NCBI GenBank assembly: GCA_037127315.1
Contig: JBBBDQ010001688.1
Span: forward strand, 2,760,501-2,824,500
Direction of reading: 5' to 3'
DNA: 64,000 nucleotides
Source: Ascarosepion bandense
Taxonomy: Eukaryota > Mollusca > Cephalopoda > Sepiida > Sepiidae
A program made the translations under genes and the position numbers. Under the pieces are notes generated by a model. The model made no database searches and was not told the origin of the DNA. It was given only the letters and a program-made list of their open reading frames with translations. Positions 48,231 to 60,389 of the stretch are shown here, one piece after another; the stretch's first letter is position 1, and the number at the start of each line of letters is the position of its first letter.

Positions 48231-49177
48231 TTTCACAGAATTGACACACTGAGCAATCCTCCTGTATTTACAAAAGTGCAACAGCTGTAATATAATAATC
48301 TGGCCCCACCCGAAGAAGGAAGTGAGGAAGCGGGGACGTTTTCCGGCCGTTGAAAGGAACGGATGGTTGTTTGACCTTATTTCCGGCAGTAGCGGAAATG
48401 GCCACAAGAGGCAGACAGAACAGGTGTCTCTGAGAATTTACGTAGGCGTCGTGTAGGCGTCGCAGATCGAGGCAAAACCCGGAAGAAACAAGTTCCGGTT
48501 TTGGAAGATATAAAAAGACCTTGAAAACAAGGATTCGCCAGAAGTCGACAGGCAGTCTAGGCAGAGAGACGTAGAGGAGAACAGATACGACGACACCCCC
48601 CGTCACCCTGTCAACCCTTAGAGGCGCGCTCCCTCAACTCTCTGTTCACTAGGCCACACGGTCCATCGTCATTAATAAAAACACAAGTCATATTTTTATA
48701 TACAGACGTGTTTGTTTGTGGCCTTGTACCAGACAGTTAAATATATAACACAGCTATCAAAGCAGAAATCTGATATAGGCAAGGAAGAACTAAAAAAAAC
48801 CTCAGCAAACTGGCATAATTTCCCCTTCCAAATCAGAGTGGAGTTCATCACTCCATATGGTGCTAAAATTGGATGGTATGTACAGGCTAGTGGGTGACTA
48901 CAGACAACTGAATAGTGTGACAAAGCCGGACAGCTACTCAGTTCTCAATATCAACTTAGTAGATACAAAGTTGCATGGAAAAAAGATATTTTCAAAAATT
49001 GATCTGTCCTCGGCATATCACCAGATACCAGTACATCCTGATGTATGTAAAACTACTATCTTAACAGAACACGGTTTATTTGAATATCACTACATGCCTT
49101 TTAGGCTGCGAAATGCTGCATGTTCCTTCAGCTTTGAAAAGAATCTACCAATATTAATAAGAGTAACACTCCATTAA
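48135..49177 (+). mobile_element. Ty3/gypsy pol relic (protease to RT), split by a solo LTR
   Basis: FIVGTGAAISII (about 48155-48192) is an aspartic protease motif with the catalytic Asp replaced by Gly. It is followed by an A33 run and HRIDTLSNPPVFTKVQQL. After the LTR the frame resumes SKQKSDIGKEELKK, then RT: RLVGDYRQLNSVTKPDSY, IFSKIDLSSAYHQIPVHPD and LFEYHYMPFRLRNAACSF. The end at 49177 cuts the RT before its YxDD box. Frameshifts are present near 48850. Confidence 0.82.
48286..48750 (+). mobile_element. solo LTR
   Basis: 465 bases starting TGTAATATA and ending ATATAACA (TG...CA ends), flanked by the 4-bp direct repeat CAGC (48282-48285 and 48751-48754). It contains a TATA-like ATATAAAAAG (48508-48517) and AATAAA (48674-48679). 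Its G/C content is higher than the surroundings. Excising it with one CAGC restores a continuous gypsy reading frame across the junction. The orientation is set by the TATA and AATAAA order. Confidence 0.8.
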
Positions 49178-51020
49178 AAGAACACATGATCCATGTGAAT
49201 GTGATTCCATGGTTCCAATTCTTTGAGCCACATGAATAAAGTACTTTTCATAATGTTCCTTATTTCTTTACATTTTGGATATATTTTAAAACCTATTCCT
49301 GTACATCTTGTAAATATGGCGGCCATCATGTGTATAACGTTAGCCTTTTGTTGTGTAGATGCTATGCCACAGTGTATGTCACCATGTACACTTTTTATAA
49401 TGAGGTTTCTTTGAGTTTTGGGGATGGGGTCATTAAATGACCATTACAAATCTTCCCTACCACCACCGTTCTCCATTGTCATCTGTGTCTTATTTCTTTG
49501 TATGGTCTTTCTGCCATATAACAATAATCCCATATGTTTTTTTTTTAATTCTTGATGGTATTCTTCTTAGTACTGTGCCTAGTATAATTTCAGCAGCCAT
49601 TCTATCTACAGGCATAACATCAGTCTCTACCCAATGTAAAATGGAATCTTCCAAAGCCCCTTAAATTTTATCTTGGATCTTTGTAAAACCTAACTTCGAT
49701 ACTGCGCTCATTTGTGGAATTGAATTTCTTTTGACGTATTTTATGTCAAAGAACATTAATCTCATCACCCACCACAATATTCTTGATGTCGTGCCTGTGT
49801 AATTCTTTTCTCAGATTAAATATAAATTCTGTTTATGAATACATGTATTTATGGCATGAGGCTTAAAGGGATATAAAAAGGCTGGTTGATACTGTCTATC
49901 CTACTATCCAACTCTCAACCCATTCACAATCACTTGAAGAAGCCATCCTTCTCTATCCCATCATGCACCATGATACCACATAATACCACATTTTCACAGG
50001 GAACGTAATAAAACCCTCATGCTGATAAAAGTTTAATAGTTTTAAGTGTTTTTTTTTTTTGTTCTTAACAAAAATGCATAAAGATTTTCACATTAAATTA
50101 AAGAGGAGAAGGGAAAACCCAATTATCAAAAGAAAAGAAAATCTCTATTAATATTTTTTTTATCCAACCCACAAAATTAATAAGCGCTCACTCACTAAAG
50201 AAGAACAATGGAAATCAATTTGGGAGTGGGGATGGAAAAAAGGCTGGTCCAATGAAGATAAAAAAAACCAAGGATAAAAACCTGGGCAGATCATGAATCT
50301 TGACAAAGATTGTAATAAAAGAGAAAACCTGCAATGAGGCTGGAAACAAGTCACTCACATTAGCTCAGAAAATAAGAGACTCTCTTAATTGGGGCTGGGA
50401 TTCTACTAGGAACCCACTCTGTTGTGACTAGTAGAGACTAAAAAATGAAATCAAAATTAGATTCACATGAACCAAGCTCGAAATACTTACCCACCTTTTG
50501 CTGAAATCTGCCAAAACCAATTGTTTTCTGTCAGTTCATTTTCATCCTGAGCTGATGTCCAAAGAATCTAATCAGATCCCAGTAAAAATAGTATTTGCTT
50601 CGTAAGATTTCCTCCATTCACATCACTCACACCACAATCTTTTCACAAACTTTTATAAGAAAATAAACTATTCTGTATACAATTTTATTGAATTAAAGAT
50701 TCAGGATAGATTTTTTGGATGTTCATATTTGATATTATGCAAATTTTTCACTTTTTAAAAAAAAAACTGATGTTAAGATGGGCATTAGTAGAGTTTGACA
50801 TGTATTATAATAATAGGGTAACAACATAGCATAAATCTTACCTTGTACATGTCATAACATTATATCCAATTTCCAACAATTTGTCTCATCCTGAGCTGAT
50901 ACCCTAAGAATCTAATAAGATCTTCATGAAAATAGTGTTGGTTTTGTTAGATTTCCTGTTAGTGTAATCAACACCCTGATCTTGAAGACCAAGTTCTACT
51001 CTAGCCTTACTGATTGAACA
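49178..51020. other. interval without recognised genes
   Basis: Read on both strands; short ORFs only. Two similar blocks about 350 bases apart (GAAAATAGTGTTGGTTTTGTTAG type at 50590 and 50930, both after CCTGAGCTGAT) indicate a small degenerate duplication. Confidence 0.45.
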
Positions 51021-51026
51021 TTTATA

Positions 51027-51307
51027 CTGCGTATGCCTTGGCAGTGCTAATTAGACGCTCATTTGGATAGTGCATGCATTGGCAGTGCTAATTAGACGCT
51101 CATTTGGATAGTGCATGCATTGGCAGTGCTAATTAGACGCTCATTTGGATAGTGCATGCATTGGCAGTGCTAATTAGACGCTCATTTGGATAGTGCATGC
51201 ATTGGCAGTGCTAATTAGACGCTCATTTGGATAGTGCATGCATTGGCAGTGCTAATTAGACGCTCATTTGGATAGTGCATGCCTTGGCAATGCTAATTAG
51301 ACATTTC
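51027..51307 (+). repeat. 41-bp minisatellite, about 6.7 units
   Basis: ATTTGGATAGTGCATGC recurs at 51061, 51102, 51143, 51184, 51225 and 51266, exactly 41 bases apart. The inner units look identical; the edge units (GCGTATGCCTTGGC at the start, ACATTTCTACAGCG at the end) diverge. Confidence 0.95.
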
Positions 51308-51499
51308 TACAGCGTATGACTTAGCAATGCTGACACTTGAAAATGTCATTAAACTGCACATTTTTTGATTCCTCAATTATTTAAGAAAAACTCTTTTTAC
51401 AAACAGAATCAGGACAGATTTCAAAATTACACTGAAAAATTAAAAACTGCTTGACACTTGAAAATGTCAAACTGTAGAAGTTTTGATTATTCAAAATCA

Positions 51500-52085
51500 G
51501 TGGTTTTATATGGTCATTGGCACACAGATTGTAAATGCTGTTTGTCATATGTTAGTAAGAGGCTGGTCAAGATGCTCTCACAGACAAGCTTGGTCTGACA
51601 AATCAGGGGTTTCACTTCGTATAGCCATTGGCTTACAGATTTTAAAGGTATTAGGTCATGTGTAAGTTAGTGGCTGGTGCTTGAGATGCTCTGAAAGACA
51701 ATCTCATCCTGATGATTCAGAGGTTTCATTTTGTATGGCCATTGGCATCCAGATTTTAAAGGCATAATATCATGTGTTAGTTTGTGGGAGGCTGGTTGAG
51801 ATGCTTTGAGAGACAAGCTTGGCCTGACAAGTTTCACTCCCTATGGCCAGTGGCATCCAGATTGTAAAGGCTGTATGTTATGTGTTAGTGGCTGGCTATT
51901 TGAGATGTTCTGACAGACAAGCTCGTCCTGATGAATCAGATTTTGCTTTCTATGGCCATTACCATCCATTTTTTAAAAGCATATCATCATGTGCTACTTA
52001 GTGGGAGGCTGGCTGAGATGCTCTGCCTGACAAATCAGGAGGTTTGCTCCCTATGGCCATTGGCATTCAGATTTTATTGCTTCAC
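51500..52085 (+). repeat. degenerate tandem array, period about 105-115 bp, 5-6 units
   Basis: Repeated blocks: TATGGCCATTGGCATCCAGA type (about 51507, 51618, 51735, 51840, 51950, 52053), GGCTGG..GAGATGCTCTGA and GACAAGCT(T/C)G(T/G)CCTGA. It lies about 200 bases downstream of the 41-bp minisatellite and is far older by divergence. Confidence 0.85.
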
Positions 52086-52500
52086 TAATAATGAGGCATC
52101 ACTCTCTTAAATGGTGGTATAAGTGGCCTTCTGGATCAGCAGATTAACTTCAGTGGGACTAATTATTTACCCAAACAATGTTCATTATGGTGATACTATC
52201 GAGTATGCCATCTTCCATTAGAGTGTTGTACCCTCGATGTACCAGCTGATTGAAGGTTAGTTTTAAAAGAAAAATAAGATGCTTTTTGTTTAATACCAAG
52301 GAAATAAGAAAATAGTCTAAAGCAATTTGATAAGTACCAAAAGACTCATTTTTAGATCGAAAATGAGTTGAAACAAATATTGAAATGCAAGCAGTTGTTG
52401 AGGTATTTTTAGAACCAGGGGAGAAAGTCCCTGAAACATTTTTCAGAATTGTGGAAATAGAAAGAAATGAAACATCTTCAATAATAGAGTAGAATCATAG
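52086..52500. other. interval without recognised genes
   Basis: Nothing recognised on either strand. Confidence 0.4.
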
Positions 52501-52511
52501 ATTGTTTTTAG

Positions 52512-52800
52512 ATGTGTATAAAAAGGAAATTAATACTGAGCATCAGGAAGAGACAGCTGAAGTTCCTGGGACATGCAATGAGGAAGGAAGGCTTGGAGAA
52601 CCTGATACTAACAGGCCAAATAGAGGAAAAAAAGAGACAGGGGAAAGCAACGGATAACATATTTGAAGGACCTAATCAGGTGGATGATGGAACGAGGGTT
52701 GCATGGTGTAATAGGAGAAGGCGTGCTCAGAGCCACCAGGGATAGGGAAATGTGGAAAGCCATGATCGCCTATGTCCTGAAGGGACAGGGCACATAGAAG
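52512..52800 (+). mobile_element. RTE-like LINE 3' end
   Basis: Encodes RKRQLKFLGHAMRKEGLENL, ILTGQIEEKKRQGKA and, after a frame change, REMWKAMIAYVLKGQGT, the C-terminus of an RTE-like ORF2. The same family is at 29855-29990 and 37620-37690. The upstream part is missing. Confidence 0.75.
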
Positions 52801-54240
52801 ATACAATAGATAAAATCAGTATTATATGCTGCATCCCTGAATAAAACTGTTTTGGAATTCATGTTATGTTTAGAATACTGAGTTAAAAATTTTATTTTGA
52901 ATAAATGTTCTTTCTAAATTTCCAGACACATAATTCTTGCACTTTGCAACCATCATTAAATAAAACTGTTTTCAACTCATTCTCTCTGGATTACTTGCAT
53001 TGTACTACTATTGATTTGATTTATTTAGTGGCATGTCATTTCATGAAATTGAATTTTTGTGGGTTCATCAATAATATTTTTAAAAAAATCTATAGCCGGT
53101 AATATTTTGTTTTGATTTTTTAACAAAAATGTTTTACTGTTTTTTTTTCTATTATGAAAATGCATTGCTAGTATTTTTACTATAATAATGTATTTTATAC
53201 TTTCATAGTGTTTCGATCCCAGTTTGGAGAAGGGGAAAATATTTGTCTATATCTGGGACCCTAACAGGTTCTACTACACCATATCAGGGTGATCTTGGAA
53301 GAGCAGCAATTAACAGGTGGTCCCATGCTCTACAAAACCTTCCAGTCAAAGGGCTTGCTGCAAGATGTGATTTATTGTCATATCTAGGACATTCTTCAGT
53401 TTTGAAACTATCTTTGGATAGATATTCAGTTTGATATATATAAATTATCTACTTTTCTTTACTTGTGCTTTAGGATCATTCTAGAAGAAAATTATATTTT
53501 AAGAAAATCAGTATTAAAAACAAACTAAATCTTTGAAGAGATATTTAGTTTCATACATAGGAATTATCTACCATTCTTCACTTTAGGTGGCAGATTGATT
53601 GCATATGAGTAGTAGTCGGTAGATTGCTTGAATTTCAATGAATTGCCTATTTGTTAGACAGTAATAATATATTGCAAGAAAGTTCAAAATTTGCACTCTG
53701 CTTAATAAATGCCTGTCCTTGTTCATTATAATTTTCAATTAGAAACTTTCTATGATGTTTATCAAACATTTTTATAGAATTTATTCATTTAAAATCCAAC
53801 AAATTTCTTTTTTTTTTTTCAGATGAGAAAATTATTTTTTACAGATGAACAGAACAAAGAAATGAAAATGGAATTATAAAAATGTCTTCATTTCATCTCA
53901 CACTCTCACTTATCAAATATGAGAATTGGCAGTGACTATGAAAAACATTCTCCCACACCAAATACTACATACGTATGTATGAATATAGGCAGTGCATGAA
54001 TATATCACTATTACATATATAAACAACATATAAAAATGTTAAATTTGATTTAGACTCTAAACTTAATTTTGAATAGAAAATATCTTTTGATCTATCCATA
54101 AAAATAAAGAGAATTGGAAGTGACAGTGGGAAAGACATTCTACCAAAATAATTGCTTCAGAGATTGTATCTTTCGTATTATCTTTAAGTGAAAAGATGGA
54201 AACTAAAAAGTTCAGAGAGAAAGCAACATTGATATAAAGA
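52801..54240. other. interval without recognised genes
   Basis: AT-rich. An ORF at 53243-53434 (SISGTLTGSTTPYQGDLGRA) has non-repetitive composition but matches no family I recognise and shows no convincing splice context. Confidence 0.4.
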
Positions 54241-54289
54241 ATGGTGACAAATTGGATTAAGATCAGAAAAAAGCACCTCACACACATGG

Positions 54290-54935
54290 TTAAAAAAAAA
54301 TTTCAACGCATTAATATGCATAGAGATGGAGAAGATTGTAAAACTAACGCAAAGAGTTACTCTTCATTTGATGATGACATTGGGAAAGAAGCCTTGCCTG
54401 TATTGCAAAAAGAGATTTCAACACTTATATGTGCATCAGTCCAAGTGTGCCTTAAAACCACAAGATGGAGAAGATCGTGAAACTCAAGAGACTCTTTTCA
54501 ACTGATGAAGATGAGGGAAAGAAGCCTTGCCCGTATTGCAAGAAGAGATTTCAATGCTTAGATATGCATCAGTCCAAGTGTCCCTTAAAATCAAAAGGAT
54601 GGAGGAGAATGTAAATCTGACGCAGAAGTATGTTTTTCATTTGATGATAGAGATGAAATCTTGGCTCCATATTCTTCTCACATAAATGAATTACAGAGAC
54701 ATGAAAAATATGAAACGTCATTAAAATTAAAAAAAGTTACACAGGGGAGTAAATGTTTTAATAAATTTAAGAAATGTGTTGAATTGAAATAGGAGGATAT
54801 CAGCGAAAGTGCAGACAAAGTTAATGATGTAATGAGTAATGTTATGGGGAGGCTGAATATCTGCAGGTAACTAAAATAAATCCAATTGAATACTGGATCA
54901 ATTGAATAATGGATCATATTATTCATATACCAAGG
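54290..54935 (+). pseudogene. cGLR (pseudogene copy): decayed copy of the cGLR finger-array exon
   Basis: Three finger units related to 1-384 are visible in shifting frames. The best preserved is CPYCKKRFQCLDMHQSKC at about 54523-54576. The spine segment corresponding to LKRKDI reads LK-stop-EDI (TAG at 54790-54792). The segment before the GS motif has further stops and a short duplication (CAATTGAATA type, about 54885-54910). GSYYSYTK and a donor AAG/GTAGGT (54935/54936) survive. Finger codons are interrupted by frameshifts near 54395 and 54595. No counterpart of exon 2, 3 or 4 follows in the window. The donor is intact, but the exon cannot encode the protein as it stands. Confidence 0.88.
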
Positions 54936-55107
54936 TAGGTTTTGATTGAATATTTTGTTATATTTTTTGAGGAATTTTTAATTTATACATTTAATTTTTG
55001 GCTTGTGCTGAGATCTTTTTTGCTAGATTCTACATAACTAAATTTTATAATTATATAAGTATTAATTTATAATAATACTACATGTACTACTACTAATAAC
55101 TAATAAT

Positions 55108-55750
55108 AAAGAGAGTGATCCAACTTGTCCTCTATGTAAGGAAAATCCACAAACATTAGAACATGTTCTTAGTTCCTGTAAAACAACCCTTGGCAATGGA
55201 AGATATACATAGAGGTATAATAGTGTTCCGGATGAGCTGGTCAAAATTATAAAGAAATATATGAAGTCTGAGTCATCTAATTCAACCCAGAAATTTGTTG
55301 CAGAGGGAAAAAGATATGTTGATTCTAAGCAAACAAGCAAATGTCAAGCTATACACAGAAAAATTTTTTTTAGCTCCGGTGGCATTTGGGAGGTATCTGC
55401 AGACCTTCCTGGTTGGCGTAATGATTACCCCAAAATATCAAGTAAAAGTCTGCGACCAGATATTGTTCTATCAAGGGTGAATTATAAAATCATCCTGGTT
55501 GAATTAACAGTACCATATGAAAGCCGGATGGAACAAAGCCATGATTATAAAACTAATAAATATGAAAATCTAAAATCAGAGCTAATAAAGGAGGGGTATA
55601 ATGTAATTGTTAGAGCAGTGGAAATTGGAGCAAGGTGTTTTGTTGCAGGCACTCTACACCAATTTCTGGGTCAAATTGAAATCAAAGGGCGTAATAGGGC
55701 CAAAAGTATGAAATACCTAATAGAAATCACTGAAAATAGTTCTATGTGAA
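55108..55750 (+). mobile_element. LINE fragment with restriction-like endonuclease (R2/Hero-like)
   Basis: CPLCKENPQTLEHVLSSC is the zinc-finger motif that precedes the nuclease in R2-type elements. Next comes NGRYT-stop-RYN, where TAG replaces an expected Trp codon. The frame is then open to 55749. The nuclease core has LRPDIVLSRVNYKIILVELT with VPYE (PD-x-E/LT pattern), a K-x3-KYENL helix and a VEIGARCFVAGTLHQFLG end. These match the PD-(D/E)XK restriction-like endonuclease. The RT is absent. It lies within intron sequence of the duplicated segment and is missing from copy 1. Confidence 0.8.
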
Positions 55751-56344
55751 AATGGAAAAAAAAAGAAATATTCCATGGAGTGTTTTAGTGAACATGATGG
55801 CATGGCATGACATGACATGACTGATCGTGAATGCGTAATGAGGTTCACGTTGCATTCTCTGAACACAAGGTTTGCCGTTTTTCTAAATTTTTCATAAGTT
55901 TAATTTCGCCGTTGGACATTTGAACAAGTATAACTACACTTGTATATCGTTACAATGGGGCCTCACATCAGTGAGAGGGGCCAGTGTGAAAGTGAAACCG
56001 TTTAGAGGAGGGCCCCAAAACGGTGCACATTCTCTCCTGATGACCCCAATTTAAATATAAATTCAAAAGGAACATATCAAAAGAAGTTCAATAAAGTCAT
56101 ATGCTGTAGAGAAGCTTGGTGGAAATGTTATTGGCATGAGGAACATTATATATTCAGCTCGCTTCAGGTGAGTTTCAATTATTTTCCAGTAATTTCCTTC
56201 TTTGGAAGACATGCGAGCATACAGGCCTCCACAGTGGTCATAAAACATTGCCTATTATAAATAGTGATAAATGTAGTTTAATGATTTCTCTCTTGCTTAC
56301 AATCTTCTCTGCAACGATTATAAAGAGAAGACAATTTTTCCTTA

Positions 56345-56650
56345 AGAAAAACAGTCAAATTTGCCAACTTTGAAAAGGTGTCATTTCAAGACCTTACAGA
56401 AACTTAAAGCATTAAAATGGGAAACCTTCCAGAACCTACCATATTCTCCTGACTTTACTTCTTTGGATTTTCATTTGTTCCAATCTCTAAAGAACTATTT
56501 AAATGATAAAGTTGACTCTGTACAGTCTGTTGAAAATTACCTTAGGAAAAAAATTAAATGTCTATCAAAATGGCATCAACAAACTTTTAGACAACAACTA
56601 GAGGTAGTTTTCAACATCAACGGAGACTACATTCTTGACTAATAAACATG
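56345..56650 (+). pseudogene. mariner-type transposase C-terminal relic (copy 2)
   Basis: ORF 56361-56642 encodes PYSPDFTSLDFHLFQSLKNY, then LNDKVDSVQSVENYLRKKI and a VFNINGDYILD end, the last third of a mariner-like transposase including the final catalytic Asp region. The homologous, more decayed copy is at 1030-1275. Confidence 0.75.
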
Positions 56651-59600
56651 TTTTTTTTATTGAGTATGTGAAATTTTGTTTTTAACATTTTAAATTGGCC
56701 CAAACTTCAATAGTAATAATGAAATTGTCTAATTGACTTTTGTCTGATAGTACAATAATTTCCTGGTGAAAATCTTGCCTCTTATGAATTGGTATGTGGT
56801 ATCGTCCAGTCAACCTTCCTGACCTTTGGTCGATTCCACCTTCGTTGTGTTGCTGATCTGAGATTTGCCAAAGCAGGATTGCTTATCATTGGACAAGGCT
56901 GGTACAAACATACAAGGGATTGGAATATAATGAAAACCAGATTTAAGACCACAATGGCACAGTGTAGATTTATATTTATATGTATCAAATAAATATAAGA
57001 GTACAAGCAAGTTAAAGTTAGTGATGAAAAAAAAGTATCAGTTGGCTGGTATTTCAGTAGCATGATAATATTTGTTTTGTATCATTTCCACGGGATGATG
57101 GTTTATTGAAATTCCAGTTGGTTGAATTTGGACTGACCATCTATTGCAATAGATCTCCAGTCTTCTTTCTAGCAACAGGCCTTGTGTCAGTCTGACTGTA
57201 TTGTTCAAACTGCCATTCAAATCTCTAACTTCCCATGCCAAACACAGGGGATGAACTAATTAATTTTGTCTTGCACCCAGGTTTTGTTAAACAGACCCTC
57301 AGACTGGGGTGGGAAAAGTTTCTATTTCCCTTACTGCATAACTCTTACCAGCTTGAAATGAAAATTTCATTTAACATTTCAACTTTCTAGTGAAGGGGAG
57401 GAAAACCCACTCCTTGTTATTGTCTGTCTGTTCATACTTGCTGTCCTGGTAATCAGTACACAGGAAATTCTCAATGCCATATTTTGGCCCAGTGTCACAT
57501 AATGTCAAAGTCCACTGACATATTTTGACTAGAATAAGGCAACTTTGATAAATTTGTTTACTTCTCTCAACAAAAGAATTTTGCACTCAGCGAATCCTGT
57601 TATCTGTATTTTCCACTTGTTAACATTTCAGCTACTTTACTCAACAAAAATAATTGTGTTCTCCAATTTTAGAGAAATCTCTTATTTTGAAAATCACTTA
57701 AAATTAATACCAGTCATCGGAAAATAGGGTTACATCTTGACAGGTACAAGATTGATTTTTTGTAAGATGTTTTACAATGGAGGCCCTTGAAGTATCAGCA
57801 GATTTAAGCAAATCATCAAGTTAACCCATTCTAATGAATGAGATGACATGTTAATTTTCTTTTTTTTATAAAGGCATGGCTCCTGAAGTGATAGCAAATT
57901 GTCACATTATTTACATGTGGCATGACCAGATGATTTATGTTCTGTTGGCTGTTGTTATTAAGCAAATTGTCTTAAATCATATATCGTTTACATGTGATAT
58001 GTTCAGATACATTGTTAACATTCAGGTCTCTTGTGGGTTGTTGAATTTGTCACAAATCATATCATTAGGTCTTTTCTTTATCGAATGGTTATATTACACA
58101 TTCAGTGTTGTCCAGAGAGCCTTGCCTTGGGTTTTAAAGTTTCAAGGTTTCATGATTGGGGTAAACTAGAAGATTCTTTATAGTTTTGTAAATGCCTACA
58201 TCAGCAGTTGGGATCATCATTGTTGGCATATTCCTATCTTTCAAGGCTGACACTACAGTGAGCTTTCAGCTCTTCAGAAGGGGGTTCAGACAGGATCAGG
58301 AGTGACAGACATCAGTAGTAAATTAACACAAATCATATCATTATATTTGATATGATCAGATGCTTTTTAAGGTTCATGTGTCTGGTGTCTGTTATTGAGT
58401 AGCAATTGTCTTAGTTTATATCATTACATCTGATATGACTAGATGCATTGTAACAGATGTTTGATGTCTCTTGCTGAGCAGAATATTATGCTAATTCCTA
58501 TCTGTTTGCTATTTCGGTTCTTGCAGTGCTACCTAGCGCTGAACTCACCATCCTTAGCTAACAAATTTCTGAAGATATTAGACTCCGGCTCCTTTGCTTA
58601 ATGGATGTGTTCTAAGCAGTTGCAGTTGCTTGTCTCCCTTCCTGCCCAAATGAATTTAATCAGTAGACATTTTAAGTTTATTAAAATTTCTTTCCCAGGG
58701 AACATTTTTCATATGTTGAAGTCTCATTCTGATGTGTTTTTGACTGTTGTCAGACTTTTAGAGTAACCTGCAATTTGTTTTTCAGCTAAAAATGTTTGGA
58801 CAGCATCTACCCAGACATTTTTAAACATAAAATAATTTTGTTTTAAGTGATTTTTGACTTATTTTCTCATTATTTCCTTTCGTTTGAATTTTTTTTCTGA
58901 ATTTTTGTTTTCAGTCTTTTCCATTGGCTTTGGCTGCCATCTTTAATTATTTTTGGTCGGACATAAGCCTTACCAGTTGTTTTGTTTTGTCTTTTAATGT
59001 ACAGTTTACATTTTGAATTTATCATCTACTTTATTTTGAACATGTTTTGAATATTTCTTTAATAAAAATCCATTTAGTTTGAACAGTTTTTCTTTTTTTG
59101 TCATTTGATTGTTTTAGTTTTCTTCTCTTGATTTTTTTTGTTCAACATTTTAATTTTGCTTTCGATTAATGTTAAGTTTACGTAGACTTTTGTGTTTTGT
59201 TTTATTTTTAAGTTAGGTTACATTTTATTGTCTTTATTTTAAACTCTTTTATTCTTTTGCCATCTGTAGGCAATCTTTATTTTTGTCCTCGGGTTGACTT
59301 CATTTTACATTGTTTTCATTTTATTTTTCTTCTTATTGAACCTTCTTTATTCCCCCCCCCCTCAAGTTTAATTAGTTCTTTATTAGTAATTATTTTAAAT
59401 TTTTCTTCTTCCCACTTCTGTTATTGATTGATTCTTTTAGTTTCTTCTATACTATATATATTTATAAAGTAAAATTTATTTAAGTATCTTTAGTTCTTAC
59501 AGGTTTGGTATTTTTTTCCCTTCCCCTTCCATTAGTCGATTTTTTTTTTTTTTTTTTAAGAGATGGTCAAATCAGCCAGTCATCAGAAAAGACCAATTTG

Positions 59601-60389
59601 ATTCTATCTCTAAGGTGAACCAACCTGATAAAAAAAAAAACTTGAAAAAATACTGATGATCAAGGAAAACAGAGGCCAAAAACAGCCAAAATACTGAGAC
59701 AACAAAACGAAAATATGAAGGCCAAAAAACTAATGTCCAGGAAATAGAAGTATGGAGGCCAAAAGTTCAAGGACTCAAACAAAGAATGGCAGTATTGAGG
59801 CTGTGGAATAACCCTCTGTTTGGACCCCACATCCTGCCTGATGTGTAATCAACATCATAGAGATTTTACAGCATTCTAAAAGTTATGCATACTTTTTGAA
59901 AGAAGGTGAGTTTTGGAGGACCCCCAAGAACATAAGATGGTTTAAAAAGTATTGTGTCAGTCTTTGTGGTTGACAAGTGTTCTTGCAAAGTTTGTCACTG
60001 TAGTGATTAAGATACAGTGGTAAAATAACTGTCAATACTGCATAAAGGCAGCCAGTTATGATCTTATAATGAAATGATCTTATTGCCAGATGTGAATACA
60101 AAGTCAAACATAAAACCTAGTAGAAGTATTTGAGGTTTCTAGAGAGCATCTAGCCACATTCTTTTCACAGTCACTTTTTGTTTAGATACTGAGTGCAACC
60201 TACAATACTGACTGAGGGATAGAGTTTCGAGATCATGCAAGACCAAGAAGCCTTTCTCTTAATCGCCAACTTTCTGGATGTAGGGGACATTAAACTGTCA
60301 GTCATTGTCACAGGCTGCAAACTAATGTGCTGAAGGGGTGGAGAGACCCATCACCTCTCCTGTTCTTGCCCAAAAAAGAAAGCCTCTTA

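Larger units (their letters stand above)
54290..60345 (+). repeat. segmental duplicate of the cGLR locus (partner of 1-3915)
   Basis: Ordered matches: exon relic; 54936-55100 with 661-830; 56190-56650 with 840-1275; 56690-56800 with 1320-1430; 57735-58500 with 1440-2000; 58530-59530 with 2030-2980; 59570-60345 with 3040-3915. Extra material in this copy (LINE piece at 55108-55790, about 930 bases at 56800-57735) explains its greater length. Same orientation, about 54 kb apart. Confidence 0.88.

Noticed and set aside
51027..51307. CRISPR-like array (regular repeats)
   Set aside because: The whole 41-bp unit repeats without unique spacers, in an animal genome; it is a minisatellite.
53243..53434. 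ORF SISGTLTGSTTPYQGDLGRA as a host exon
   Set aside because: No recognised family and no partner exons or convincing splice sites; left as unassigned.
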